From the NCBI GenBank assembly GCA_003157175.1, contig PMIQ01000161.1, positions 2,134 through 12,305 of the forward strand: a stretch of 10,172 nt of DNA, given 5' to 3'. The notes beneath the pieces are model-generated. The model worked only from the letters and a program-made list of their open reading frames with translations. It made no database searches and was not told where the DNA came from. Of the stretch, positions 1-6,759 are shown piece by piece. The stretch comes from Chloroflexota bacterium. Lineage in GTDB: Bacteria > Chloroflexota > Limnocylindria > Limnocylindrales > CSP1-4. Both the position numbers and the translations under genes were made by a program. How positions within the stretch are numbered: the first letter of the stretch is position 1; each line of letters starts with the position of its first letter.

Positions 1-121
1 GCTTCCCAAGTCTGAGCCTCCCAGAGCCACGGCTCCCCTCGTGGCGACCCCTCCGTTTCTTGCCCAGTTATACGCTGTCGCTCTTGGCCGACTTGAGACG
101 AGCCAGCCCCTGCTGCGATAG

Positions 122-847
122 CTACGAGTCACCGAGGATCGAGAGGGCTAGGACGCCGTCTTCCGCTCCTGCGATGCCACGCCAGGCCGGGTGATAGACA
201 CTCCGAAGTTCGGTGCGAGCTCGCAAACAGGCTCGCTCGCCCTTGTTCATCTCAGTTCGGCTCGCGGTTGGGTCTTGGACCAGGGCGAGCAACCGGGCGA
301 GATCGCGACGGTGTTTATCCGAGCCGGTCTGGCTGGCTTCGGTAACGCGGGCCTTGATGACGATCGCGCCGATGAGTGAAGGGATGGGAATCTCGAAGAC
401 GCCGTCCCCGGCGTCCACCTGAACCTGGCGAGCCCGGTTCAGCGCTTGGCGGCCACCAAGCGCCTCAAGCGTGATGCCGGGCGGCACAGTCCGCAAATCG
501 GCTCGGCCACCGAGGTGGTCGGGAACCAGGATGTCGACGATGCCGGCACCTCGCCTGAAGCGATATGCCAGACCTTCGCCGATCGGCTCAGGCTCGAAGC
601 CAGCGGCTCGGAGGAGATCTGCGGCATCCCGTGCGACGGTGGACACGACCCGCACATCGAGCAGCGCGTCGACATCTGCCGTCGCCCTGCCAACAACAGC
701 CCCGTGCTCAGCCTCGATGATGGCGACCATCTGACCCCCGATGAGGACCCATGGCAGGCCGGCGAACAAGGCCGTGATCTCCTTGGTCAGCCGCCAGAGG
801 TGTGCATCGGCCTCGCTTGCCGAATGGACGACGATCGGCTGAGTCAC
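122..847 (-). CDS. AbiEii-like nucleotidyltransferase toxin of a type IV toxin-antitoxin pair
   Basis: The 241-residue protein has the layout of a minimal nucleotidyltransferase of the AbiEii/MNT class. A Gly-Gly pair lies after a hydrophobic strand (WVLIGGQ, residues 33-39). An Asp-x-Asp metal-binding pair sits in TADVDALLDV (D58, D60) and a third acidic residue in IVDILVP (D105). A basic helix follows (IKARV around K165, then KHRRDLARL around 178-186). Family members transfer nucleotides to tRNA or protein targets and stop growth; that activity is inferred here, not shown. The start is GTG at 845-847, and this GTGA overlaps the TGA stop of the upstream antitoxin gene by 4 bp, so the two are very probably co-translated. 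A shared antitoxin-toxin order supports the pair. It could also be a non-toxic nucleotidyltransferase-fold protein. Confidence 0.78.
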   Translation of the reverse strand: MTQPIVVHSASEADAHLWRLTKEITALFAGLPWVLIGGQMVAIIEAEHGAVVGRATADVDALLDVRVVSTVARDAADLLRAAGFEPEPIGEGLAYRFRRGAGIVDILVPDHLGGRADLRTVPPGITLEALGGRQALNRARQVQVDAGDGVFEIPIPSLIGAIVIKARVTEASQTGSDKHRRDLARLLALVQDPTASRTEMNKGERACLRARTELRSVYHPAWRGIAGAEDGVLALSILGDS

Positions 848-1542
848 GGGTCAATACGGTCGAGCAGTGACGCCCCGAGCTCGCGAACCCGAGGATCGGG
901 ATCCTCGGAAAGATCGAGCGCGATGGCCGACAGTGGAGTATTGGGCGCGATCGGCCAAGTCGCCCCGAACCCCCGAACCCGACGCAGCACGACATTGGTC
1001 TCTCGACTTGGCCGTAGGTGATACTCCTGGCTGATCTCCTCGAACCGCCCGCTCTCGATGTATGCCTCGACGACATCGCCAGCAAGCAGGCCGAGACCGA
1101 GTTCAGCCGCGGCCGTGGCGCCGGTCAACATGAGACGAGGATCGTCGCGCAGTCGCCGGAGAAGAGATGGGTGGGATCGCAGCCGCACCGGCAGACCCCG
1201 ATCCACCAGCTTCGAACTCAAGGCGCGAAGACCGCGATCTCTGAGCAGAGCCCTAACCTTGTATCGGGTGGACCTATCGAGCCACGGAGCCGGCTGGTGA
1301 TCAGCAATGCACAATAGGCCCCAGGCGCGAGCTGGCGTGAGCCTGCGGCCATGGCCCGGCGCAAGGGCGATCCGGCGCTCCACGCTCTCACTCTCGACAA
1401 GCCAGATGTCGCCAACCTGGTTGGCGAGGAGATCGCCGGACTTGATCAGTTGACGGACTCGCCCCTGCGTGACGCCGAGGCGTTTGGCCGCGGGGACGAT
1501 AGGCAGAAAGCCCGGAGCAGGCGAAGGCGTATCCTCAAACAT
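844..1542 (-). CDS. AbiEi-like antitoxin / DNA-binding regulator paired with the nucleotidyltransferase
   Basis: This 232-residue protein begins with a MerR/excisionase-like helix-turn-helix. Residues 14-55 hold AAKRLGVTQGRVRQLIKSG followed by a wing with Trp (GDIWLVESESVERR). The rest is a basic, helical middle and a C-terminal helical domain (about residues 125-232) that I cannot assign by motif. Position decides the call: it is directly upstream of, and overlaps by 4 bp, a gene for an AbiEii-type nucleotidyltransferase, the usual order of type IV modules in which the first protein represses the operon and neutralises the toxin. The ATG at 1540-1542 lies 9 nt after a good -10 element, so the mRNA is probably leaderless or nearly so and needs no Shine-Dalgarno. 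The antitoxin function is inferred from context; the DNA-binding head is seen in the sequence. Confidence 0.68.
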   Translation of the reverse strand: MFEDTPSPAPGFLPIVPAAKRLGVTQGRVRQLIKSGDLLANQVGDIWLVESESVERRIALAPGHGRRLTPARAWGLLCIADHQPAPWLDRSTRYKVRALLRDRGLRALSSKLVDRGLPVRLRSHPSLLRRLRDDPRLMLTGATAAAELGLGLLAGDVVEAYIESGRFEEISQEYHLRPSRETNVVLRRVRGFGATWPIAPNTPLSAIALDLSEDPDPRVRELGASLLDRIDP

Positions 1543-1551
1543 AGTGCGAAC

Positions 1552-1579
1552 AGTATAGATGAGGAGGGGCGGCGGTCAA
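1552..1579 (-). promoter_or_regulatory. Sigma-70-type promoter of the AbiE-like operon
   Basis: On the minus strand TTGACC (1574-1579) and TATACT (1552-1557) are separated by 16 bp. Each differs from consensus at one position. Only 9 nt separate the -10 box from the ATG of the antitoxin gene, so transcription should begin 2 to 5 nt before the start codon, or at it. No Shine-Dalgarno fits in that space. Confidence 0.62.
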
Positions 1580-1641
1580 GTCCGGGAGCGATGGCGCCCT
1601 GGGCTGATTCGGCCAGGGGTAGTCCCCCGACGTGCCGGCGT

Positions 1642-2682
1642 CTACAGTTTGTCGCCCGGGCTCAACCTCTTGCCCACCTCGGTGGCCCGCTCGGTGGCCG
1701 CCGACGCCGCGTAGCGCGAGACCATCGTCCGTGAACGCCAGCCCGCGAGCGTCATCAGGTCGGTCTCGTTCATGCCCCCGGCCAGCATCTTGTGGGCGTA
1801 GGTTCGGCGAAACATGTGGGGGTGAACGTGATCACCGAGGCCTGCGACGACGCCACGCTCGTGGATCATCTGACCCATCCCAGATTCGGTGAAGGCGCCC
1901 TTGGGTCCGAGCCACAGGTTGGGTAGGCGCGCGGCGTGATGCGGCCGCAGTCGCTTGCCGTACCGGCTCCCGCCGTCGCGGTAGCGAAGGTAGCGATCGA
2001 GCGCCCGAACGGCCTCCCGGCCGATCACGACGATGCGCTCCCGCCTGCCCTTGCCCAGAACCCGTAGCTGGCGCGCATCGAGATCCACGTCGTTCGTATC
2101 AGGGTCCTCGGGCGTCCAGCGAATGGCCGCGATCTCGGCTCGGCGCGCACCACTGTCGAGCAGCACCCGGATGAGCGCCTCGTCGCGCCGGCCGGCAAAC
2201 GTGCGATCTTCGGAGCAGACCCGCAGCAGGGCCCGGATCTGATCGTCGCTCAGCATCGGCGACAGCAACTCGCCGACGATTGGTGGCTTCATCCGGTCCA
2301 TCGGCGAGGCGACGATCAGCTCCTCCTCGAGCGCCCACTTGAAGAGCGCCTGGAGGCTGCGGTAGCGGTTGTGGGCGGTCGCCGGCTTGTAGTGGCCGAG
2401 CTGGTCGGAGATGAAAGCCTCGACGTGCTCCCGGCGGATGGCAGGAAGGGCGCGCGGCAGACCCTCCCGCGCCACAAACGCCTCGAACAGCAGCGCGGCA
2501 TCGAGGTAGGTCCGCTCGGTCTTGGGCCACATGTTCCGGGCCGCGAAATGGCGCCGGAAACTGGCGATGTCGGTAACGAGCGCGCTCGTTACCGGTGCGG
2601 TCGGACGCGGTGTAGGATGAGCGCCGCTCGGTCGGTCAGGTCGAAAGGCCCGCGGCGAGGCTGGGTTGGATGGGTTGCGCAT
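1642..2682 (-). CDS. Tyrosine recombinase / integrase, XerC/D-like (Int1)
   Basis: A 346-residue site-specific recombinase that would cut and rejoin DNA through a phosphotyrosine bond. The N-terminal SAM-like core-binding domain spans about residues 35-130 ([32 protein letters not shown]). The catalytic domain follows with the full set: Arg180 in SGARRAEI, Lys211 in LGKGRRER, His289 and Arg292 in HPHMFRR, Trp315 in AGWRSR (in place of the second His), and Tyr324 in SRYAAS. The first 30-odd residues are Pro/Arg rich and probably disordered, and are the least certain part of the start. A Shine-Dalgarno-like AGGAAGG precedes the ATG at 2682. It points away from the tRNA gene 87 bp upstream and is clearly homologous to the recombinase on the other side of that tRNA, sharing RYRxLQxxFx[16 protein letters not shown] and a C-terminal PGDxx. 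Most likely the integrase of a mobile element. Confidence 0.93.
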   Translation of the reverse strand: MRNPSNPASPRAFRPDRPSGAHPTPRPTAPVTSALVTDIASFRRHFAARNMWPKTERTYLDAALLFEAFVAREGLPRALPAIRREHVEAFISDQLGHYKPATAHNRYRSLQALFKWALEEELIVASPMDRMKPPIVGELLSPMLSDDQIRALLRVCSEDRTFAGRRDEALIRVLLDSGARRAEIAAIRWTPEDPDTNDVDLDARQLRVLGKGRRERIVVIGREAVRALDRYLRYRDGGSRYGKRLRPHHAARLPNLWLGPKGAFTESGMGQMIHERGVVAGLGDHVHPHMFRRTYAHKMLAGGMNETDLMTLAGWRSRTMVSRYAASAATERATEVGKRLSPGDKL

Positions 2683-2707
2683 TTCGATCCACCTTCCTCA
2701 GTTTTCT

Positions 2708-2760
2708 GCTCTAGAGCCATTTAGACAGGCCCTTCCGGAAGGCAGACGCTCTAGGCGAGC
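2708..2760. repeat. Cluster of short palindromes between int1 and the tRNA gene
   Basis: The 87-bp gap between int1 and the tRNA holds a 10-bp palindrome GCTCTAGAGC (2708-2717) and a 12-bp palindrome CCTTCCGGAAGG (2731-2742). A second copy of GCTCTAG (2748-2754) lies 40 bp after the first. They sit where the int1 promoter and the tRNA promoter must both lie, so they could be operators or recombinase arm/core sites. The function is not shown. Confidence 0.4.
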
Positions 2761-2769
2761 GTGAATCGA

Positions 2770-2845
2770 GCGGGAGTAACTCAGCTGGCAGAGTGTCTGC
2801 TTCCCAAGCAGAATGTCGCCGGTTCGAATCCGGTCTCCCGCTCCA
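2770..2845 (+). tRNA. tRNA-Gly(CCC) with encoded 3' CCA
   Basis: The sequence folds as a complete cloverleaf. The acceptor stem is GCGGGAG (2770-2776) with CTCCCGC (2835-2841). The D stem is ACTC/GAGT. The anticodon stem is TCTGC/GCAGA around the loop TTCCCAA, with anticodon CCC at 2803-2805. A 5-nt variable loop and a T stem GCCGG/CCGGT with loop TTCGAAT follow. Discriminator T at 2842 is followed by a genomic CCA (2843-2845). The anticodon reads GGG codons, giving glycine. The gene lies between two divergent tyrosine recombinase genes, as expected for a tRNA used as an integration target. Confidence 0.95.
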
Positions 2846-2866
2846 AATCGCAAAATCCCTCGTGAA

Positions 2867-2889
2867 GAGCCCCTCTAATTGAGGGGCTC
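2867..2889 (+). terminator. Hairpin after the tRNA gene, probable terminator
   Basis: GAGCCCCTC (2867-2875) and GAGGGGCTC (2881-2889) form a perfect 9-bp stem with a TAATT loop, starting 22 nt after the tRNA CCA end. No T-run follows, so it would be a U-tract-less terminator or a processing hairpin. Confidence 0.6.
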
Positions 2890-2913
2890 GACGATTCTCG
2901 GGGCTGGCACTAT

Positions 2914-2950
2914 GCCCTCCGACACTCTAACTGGACAAGTTTCGGAGGGC
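2914..2950 (+). promoter_or_regulatory. Inverted repeat enclosing the int2 ribosome-binding site
   Basis: GCCCTCCGA (2914-2922) and TCGGAGGGC (2942-2950) are perfect 9-bp inverted repeats with 19 nt between them. The right arm contains GGAGGG (2944-2949), the Shine-Dalgarno of int2, 6 nt before its ATG. In a transcript that includes both arms the ribosome-binding site would be paired. It could alternatively be a protein-binding operator or recombination site in DNA form. Confidence 0.55.
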
Positions 2951-2955
2951 TCAAG

Positions 2956-3876
2956 ATGGCCCCAAAGACCCCCGATTCGCCGTCCGGACCGACACTCGGC
3001 GTCCTCGCCGACAGCTTCCGGCGGTCGCTTCTGGCCGAAAACAAGAGTCCGAAGACCGTGACGACGTACCTCGACGCGGTCGCGACATTCGAAGCGTTCC
3101 TGCGAGCGAAACGTCTCCCGACCGCCGTGGACCGCATCACTAAGACATTCTGCCTGGACTTCATCGCCGACCAGCTGGCGCGATTCAAGCCGGCGACGGC
3201 GTCCGTTCGCTACCGAGCGCTCCAGACGTTCTTCCGCTGGGCCGTCACCGAGGGCGAGCTCGAGGCAAGTCCGATGGCGACGATGCGCCCACCGCACGTG
3301 CCCGAAACGGCGCCCAATGTCTACACCGACGACGAGATCCGCCGCCTGCTTGCCGCGTGCGAGGGCCGCGCGTTCGAGGATCGCCGAGACATGGCGGTCG
3401 TTCGGCTGTTCCTCGACACAGGCATGCGCCTGGCCGAACTGGCCGGGCTCCGGCTCGCAGACGTCGATTTCGAGCAGAACATTGCCCTCGTGCTGGGCAA
3501 GGGCCGGCGGCAGCGGGCGTGTCCGTTCGGACGGCGAACGGCGCAAGCGCTCGATCGATACCTCCGGGCCCGGGCGAGTCACCGCGACAAGGATCGGCCG
3601 GAGTTCTGGCTCGGTCTCGCTGGGCCGATGACGCCGAACGGCGTAGCCGATGTCGTGCGGCGCCGTGGCACCGCGGCGGGCATCGCCGACGTCCACCCAC
3701 ACCGCTTCCGTCACACGTACGCCCATCAGTGGCTCGCCGCCGGCGGCAACGAGGGCGATCTCATGCGTCTGGCCGGCTGGCGGAGCCGGACCATGCTCAC
3801 GCGCTACGGTGCTTCAGCCGCCGACGAGCGGGCGCGCGAGGCGCATCGCCGGCTCGGTCCGGGCGATCGGTATTGA
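2956..3876 (+). CDS. Tyrosine recombinase / integrase, XerC/D-like (Int2)
   Basis: A 306-residue recombinase with a core-binding domain (about residues 14-110; [38 protein letters not shown]) and a catalytic domain with every expected residue. These are Arg158 (TGMRLAEL), Lys182 (LGKGRRQR), His249 and Arg252 ([11 protein letters not shown]), Trp275 (LAGWRSR) and Tyr284 (TRYGAS). The length is normal for Xer-like proteins. The ATG is preceded 6 nt upstream by GGAGGG. It starts 110 bp after the 3' end of the tRNA-Gly gene and points away from it, the usual place for the integrase of an element inserted at a tRNA 3' end. It is a paralogue of Int1 on the other side of the tRNA but lacks the N-terminal Pro-rich extension. 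Substrate sites are unknown; no second copy of the tRNA 3' end is visible in the window. Confidence 0.94.
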   Translation: MAPKTPDSPSGPTLGVLADSFRRSLLAENKSPKTVTTYLDAVATFEAFLRAKRLPTAVDRITKTFCLDFIADQLARFKPATASVRYRALQTFFRWAVTEGELEASPMATMRPPHVPETAPNVYTDDEIRRLLAACEGRAFEDRRDMAVVRLFLDTGMRLAELAGLRLADVDFEQNIALVLGKGRRQRACPFGRRTAQALDRYLRARASHRDKDRPEFWLGLAGPMTPNGVADVVRRRGTAAGIADVHPHRFRHTYAHQWLAAGGNEGDLMRLAGWRSRTMLTRYGASAADERAREAHRRLGPGDRY

Positions 3877-4108
3877 TTGCTACGGGTTGACTGCAGCCTC
3901 TCGGCGTCGCATTCGCCGCCCAGCTGAGCCTCGTCCGCGTTCTTCCTTTACGCGCTGTTTCCCTGATGGGGCGCGGGGCCGATTCGAAAGACCGGACATC
4001 GCGAGGCGGCCGCTTCGAAATCGTCGGGGCCCGCGTCCGCGGCTACCCCGAACAACCGGGTGATGTACCGCCGCCCCTGCGGCACCTGGTACCAGAAGGC
4101 GCGAAGGA
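3877..4108. other. Gene-free stretch after int2
   Basis: About 230 bases follow int2 before recognisable coding similarity resumes. All frames give low-complexity Arg/Pro-rich translations without family motifs, and no start has a convincing ribosome-binding site. I see no tRNA-like fragment that could be a right-hand attachment site. It may be decayed coding sequence, including the missing N-terminal part of the adjacent MarR relic, but I cannot recover it. Confidence 0.4.
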
Positions 4109-4423
4109 TTGGGCCCCGTTCATCCTCCGGCGCTCGATCGACTGGAACGGGCAGGATACGTCCGCCGCGTTCATGGCCAAGCGGATCGCCGTCAGATCAC
4201 GGTGGAGGTAACAGCCAATGCCCTTGGGTTGATGAAGGAGATCTGGGGCCCGATTGCCGACGTTGGCAAGGCGCAGCTCGCCGAATACAGCGCGGAGCAA
4301 CTTGCCTTCCTGGTCGACTTCCTGCGCCGCGGTCGCGAGCTTCAGGAGCGAGAGGCCGCGCGGGTTCGACAGATGGCAGTCTCCTCCGGCCCGCGGCCCG
4401 CTGAGCCAGGACGATCCCGCTAG
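4109..4423 (+). pseudogene. C-terminal fragment of a MarR-family transcriptional regulator
   Basis: The frame contains a typical second half of a MarR protein. The end of the recognition helix and the wing are visible in ALDRLERAGYVRRVHGQADRR, followed by ITVEVTA and a dimerisation helix (ALGLMKEIWGPIADVGKAQL). The long C-terminal helix reads LAFLVDFLRRGRELQEREAAR. MarR proteins are about 140-160 residues; here only about 100 remain, and the N-terminal helices and first HTH helix are absent. Upstream in the same frame is a stop at 4061-4063, and the other frames do not supply the missing part. A TTG at 4109 is the only available start and has no good ribosome-binding site. It is most likely a relic cut by rearrangement or insertion near position 4110. 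Without its HTH it should not bind DNA. Confidence 0.68.
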
Positions 4424-4732
4424 ACCAGATACCCGGCAGAAGCGCGCCAAAGTCCCACGGTCCTACATGAGGGGAGCCCGGTTGTATCGCCCGACCGTGT
4501 GTCGATGGCCCGCCCAGTCGCGGTGACAAACACTCGACTCAACTGGCAGGAAGGCGGCGCCACCCCCCAACGCTTGGCACTTCAACGCTCGACAAAAGCT
4601 GTCCAGCCATTGACCAACGCACCGGATGATCGGGCGTCCTCTTGTTGACGAAGTGGTCGAGTCCCAACCATTCACCTGCATCCAGGTGGCACAACCAGGT
4701 TGCTCAGAGGGGCCGCTCGCCGGCGTCGGGCG
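4424..4732. other. Intergenic region with small inverted repeats between MarR relic and hipA
   Basis: There is no credible gene in these roughly 310 bases. Near the hipA end there are two small palindromic structures. CACCTG (4673-4678) and CAGGTG (4683-4688) form a 6-bp hairpin with a CATC loop, and CAACCAGGTTG (4692-4702) is an odd palindrome. They lie 31-60 bp beyond the hipA stop (minus strand) and could act as a weak terminator. Otherwise I see nothing. Confidence 0.4.
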
Positions 4733-5998
4733 TCACGCTTTCCTCGGTCGCGCGGACGCTTGTAGGCCGGCAGCGCTCCTGCGCCCTGGATCCTCCTGAG
4801 CGACCGCGAAGACGCCGGCGATCGCCGCGTCGCGGGCCGACTGCGGCGTGTTGGGCCACCTGTCGTCGGCGAGTTCTATCCCATCGCGAAGACGCTCGAT
4901 CGCGTCCGCCACGACCTGCCGGGATCGGCGTTCCGGGATGCCCCACGTCAGCGCCTCACGCACGAGATGTTCGGTCCCGATCTCGGTGATCTTGAACTTG
5001 CCGCCGACAGGCAGGCCAACGCTCGTTGTTCGCGGAACGAAGGCCGTCGTTGCAGAGACGTCGTAGACCGGCGCGAGTCGAACGACGCCGGCTTCGTTGA
5101 TGATCGAGAGGTTCTTCGCGTGCAGGTCCGCGTTGCGGAGCGCGACCGACACGACCACCTGGGCGAGGAGCCGCTCGAGTTCGGCCGGCGGGTCGGCTGA
5201 TCGCTCGCGCAGGATGTTCGCAAGTCGCAGGAACGAAGGCGAGTCTGGCCTCGGCGGGACCGGGGCGTACTTCGCTCCGGGTGGCAGGCCCAGCGCCTGG
5301 CACAGGTCCTCCTGGTGCAGCCGCGTGATCGCGCCACCGCGCACCGGGCGGTCGTAGCGGGTGACGATCAGCACGGGGCGGCTTCCCAGGCTGTCGGAAA
5401 CAACCGCCTCGGCGGCCGGCGTCGCCTTCGATGCGGCGACCAGCGCCCATGCCTCCGCGCTCGCGAGGCCCGGCCATTGCTCGGGTTCGGGCTTGAGGAT
5501 GTGCGTCGAGGGTGCACCCTCGAGAGGTATCGCCCAGGAGTCGCCGACGCGGGCGACGAGCAGCTTCTCCTGGGCTCCACCGAGCGACATCCGAATCTCG
5601 GAGTCCGGGATGCCGGCAAGCGACGGCAAGCCATCAAGTTGCTCACCGATGGTCGAGTCGGAAACGAGGTCGTACCTTCCAGCCGACGGGTGGACTCCAT
5701 CGGGCAAGACCGCGACTGCTCCGGCGCACTCCCATCCAACCTGAGCGAGGAGTCCGAAGGTGTCTTCGGTCCGCAGGCCCAACCTCGCCGCCAGGCGAGC
5801 CCGGCGTCCCTCCTCAGGCAGCAATCCGTCGAACCAGTTCTGAGTGAGGTCTGGCGACCAAGGCGCGAGACCTGACGCGGCGACACTCAGCGGCGCGTCC
5901 TGGTCGGGCACGTACCGGATCTCGCGGTCGCGGCCTTGCTCGAGCGAGCCGACCCGATTCCCGTGCAGCCAGACCGCGAGGTGGTCAGTCAGAGGCAT
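4733..5998 (-). CDS. hipA: HipA-family serine/threonine kinase toxin
   Basis: The 421-residue protein is full length for HipA. An N-terminal HipA_N-type region (residues 1-105; NWFDGLLPEEGRRARLAARLGL) precedes the kinase core. The flexible loop SLGGAQEK (138-145) has Ser138 matching the regulatory autophosphorylated serine of E. coli HipA. Lys169 lies in HILKPE. RYDR and LHQEDLCQALGLPPGAKY (228-244) are family signatures. The catalytic loop is NADLHAKN (289-296; Asp291, Asn296) and the metal-binding Asp313 is in LAPVYDVSAT. Known HipA proteins phosphorylate GltX or other tRNA synthetases and cause dormancy; the target here is unknown. A GAGGG lies 8 nt before the ATG. The start overlaps the end of the Xre gene by 14 bp, giving the classical hipB-hipA order. 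The C-terminal 40 residues are Arg/Ala rich and less certain. Confidence 0.9.
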   Translation of the reverse strand: MPLTDHLAVWLHGNRVGSLEQGRDREIRYVPDQDAPLSVAASGLAPWSPDLTQNWFDGLLPEEGRRARLAARLGLRTEDTFGLLAQVGWECAGAVAVLPDGVHPSAGRYDLVSDSTIGEQLDGLPSLAGIPDSEIRMSLGGAQEKLLVARVGDSWAIPLEGAPSTHILKPEPEQWPGLASAEAWALVAASKATPAAEAVVSDSLGSRPVLIVTRYDRPVRGGAITRLHQEDLCQALGLPPGAKYAPVPPRPDSPSFLRLANILRERSADPPAELERLLAQVVVSVALRNADLHAKNLSIINEAGVVRLAPVYDVSATTAFVPRTTSVGLPVGGKFKITEIGTEHLVREALTWGIPERRSRQVVADAIERLRDGIELADDRWPNTPQSARDAAIAGVFAVAQEDPGRRSAAGLQASARPRKA

Positions 5999-6242
5999 CG
6001 GGGCTGCCCTCGGCTACGAGTCTGGTCGTCTTGAGGTGGACGGTCGGAACGGCGCCCAGAAGGGTCAGAGCCCGAACGACGAGGGCCGCGCTGACATCTC
6101 CGGTGGTCTCAAGCTTGGCGACCGTTGGGCGCGTGACACCAAGCCACGCCGCCAGCTCGGACTGGGACCAGCCCCGGCGTCGTCGCAACTCCCGAACGGA
6201 CTGACCGAAATCCTCGGCCCGGAAGATGTCCCGCGGCTCCAT
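5985..6242 (-). CDS. hipB: HipB-like Xre-family antitoxin
   Basis: This is a small protein of 85 residues from the chosen start (MEPRDIFRAEDFG). A Cro/CI-type helix-turn-helix occupies about residues 11-60: SVRELRRRRGWSQSELAAW is helix 1-2 and GVTRPTVAKLE the recognition helix. A short C-terminal tail (VHLKTTRLVAEG) follows. HipB binds operators in its own promoter and holds HipA inactive. The frame is open to an ATG at 6309-6311, but the best promoter lies inside that extension, so a start at 6242 or 6254 is more likely. I prefer 6242 because GGTGGG lies 4 nt ahead of it. Its 3' end overlaps hipA by 14 bp. Confidence 0.83.
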   Translation of the reverse strand: MEPRDIFRAEDFGQSVRELRRRRGWSQSELAAWLGVTRPTVAKLETTGDVSAALVVRALTLLGAVPTVHLKTTRLVAEGSPDASD

Positions 6243-6252
6243 CGCACCCACC

Positions 6253-6350
6253 ATGTAAACGAACGTTGGCATTATGGCCTGTTGAAGGCCAATGTCAACG
6301 AGTCTTTGCATTTGTCGTCATGGAGCCGGGATGCAAAGGGACGTTTACAT
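6253..6350. repeat. Nested inverted repeats upstream of hipB
   Basis: Two long-spaced inverted repeats frame the hipB promoter. ATGTAAACG (6253-6261) pairs with CGTTTACAT (6342-6350), and CTTTGCAT (6304-6311) pairs with ATGCAAAG (6331-6338). The right-hand arms are only 3 bp apart. The outer left arm overlaps the hipB translation start region. They may be extra binding sites for HipB or another regulator, or ends of a small relic element. Confidence 0.45.
6271..6298 (-). promoter_or_regulatory. hipBA promoter with operator-like palindrome in the spacer
   Basis: On the minus strand a perfect TTGACA (6293-6298) and CATAAT (6271-6276) are 16 bp apart. This is a near-consensus sigma-70 promoter that would start transcription around 6263-6266, 20-odd bases before the chosen hipB start. 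An inverted repeat TGGCCT-GTTGA-AGGCCA (6275-6291) fills the spacer almost exactly. A dimeric HTH protein bound there would block RNA polymerase, which fits autorepression by HipB. Confidence 0.68.
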
Positions 6351-6417
6351 CCCCCGTCTGTCATCGAACGGGAAGCCATCTCTCATTCCCGCTTGACGCA
6401 GTTCCCGCGGGTCCGCC

Positions 6418-6759
6418 TTAGGCGCGCTGGCCGCTTGGCTTGGAATTCGCGCCTTGGGCCCGCATGAGACTCACTCGCTTGCCCGAGAAGACGGCATTGA
6501 TCTCCAGCTCACCGCCCTGGGCCTGAATGAACTGCGCCAGAGTGGAGACACGTACGTCGCGCTGGCGCTCGATCCGGGAGACGTTCTCCTGCGATTTGCC
6601 CATCTCGGCGGCCACCGCTTCTTGGGTCATGCCGCTGGCCTGGCGCGCGCCGGCCAGGTCGATCTCGGCCATGAGGGCCTTCTCTCGAGCCACCTCCGCC
6701 CGGAAGGTGGGGTCGGCGAGCACCTCTTGCCGCATCGTCCGGAACTTGCTCGTCGTCAT
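6418..6759 (-). CDS. higA: HigA-like Xre antitoxin
   Basis: A 113-residue protein with a Cro/CI-type helix-turn-helix at residues 33-88: LAGARQASGMTQEAVAAEMG, then KSQENVSRIERQRDVRVSTLAQFIQAQGG. A short strand (ELEINAVF) and a basic, probably flexible tail end the protein. The N-terminal helix (residues 11-32) is the usual toxin-contact region in this group. The start at 6757-6759 is chosen because this ATGA overlaps the stop of the toxin gene by 4 bp; longer in-frame starts upstream would run deep into the toxin gene. It should neutralise the toxin and repress the operon from the palindrome in front of the toxin gene. The function is inferred from the family and the pairing. Confidence 0.86.
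   Translation of the reverse strand: MTTSKFRTMRQEVLADPTFRAEVAREKALMAEIDLAGARQASGMTQEAVAAEMGKSQENVSRIERQRDVRVSTLAQFIQAQGGELEINAVFSGKRVSLMRAQGANSKPSGQRA

Noticed and set aside
446..1021. Plus-strand open frame across the AbiE-like pair
   Set aside because: It is opposite two well-supported genes, has no domain, and its composition follows from high GC on the reverse strand.
2875..3726. Minus-strand 283-codon frame opposite int2
   Set aside because: It is an exact antisense shadow of a recombinase with all catalytic residues and has no recognisable motif.
4463..4681. Minus-strand 72-codon frame between the MarR relic and hipA
   Set aside because: No ribosome-binding site, no domain and mixed composition. 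It is probably chance.
4641..4690. tRNA-like T-arm (GGTCGAGTCC) that could be an attachment-site copy
   Set aside because: The stem does not pair and no acceptor or anticodon arm is present. It does not match the tRNA-Gly 3' end.
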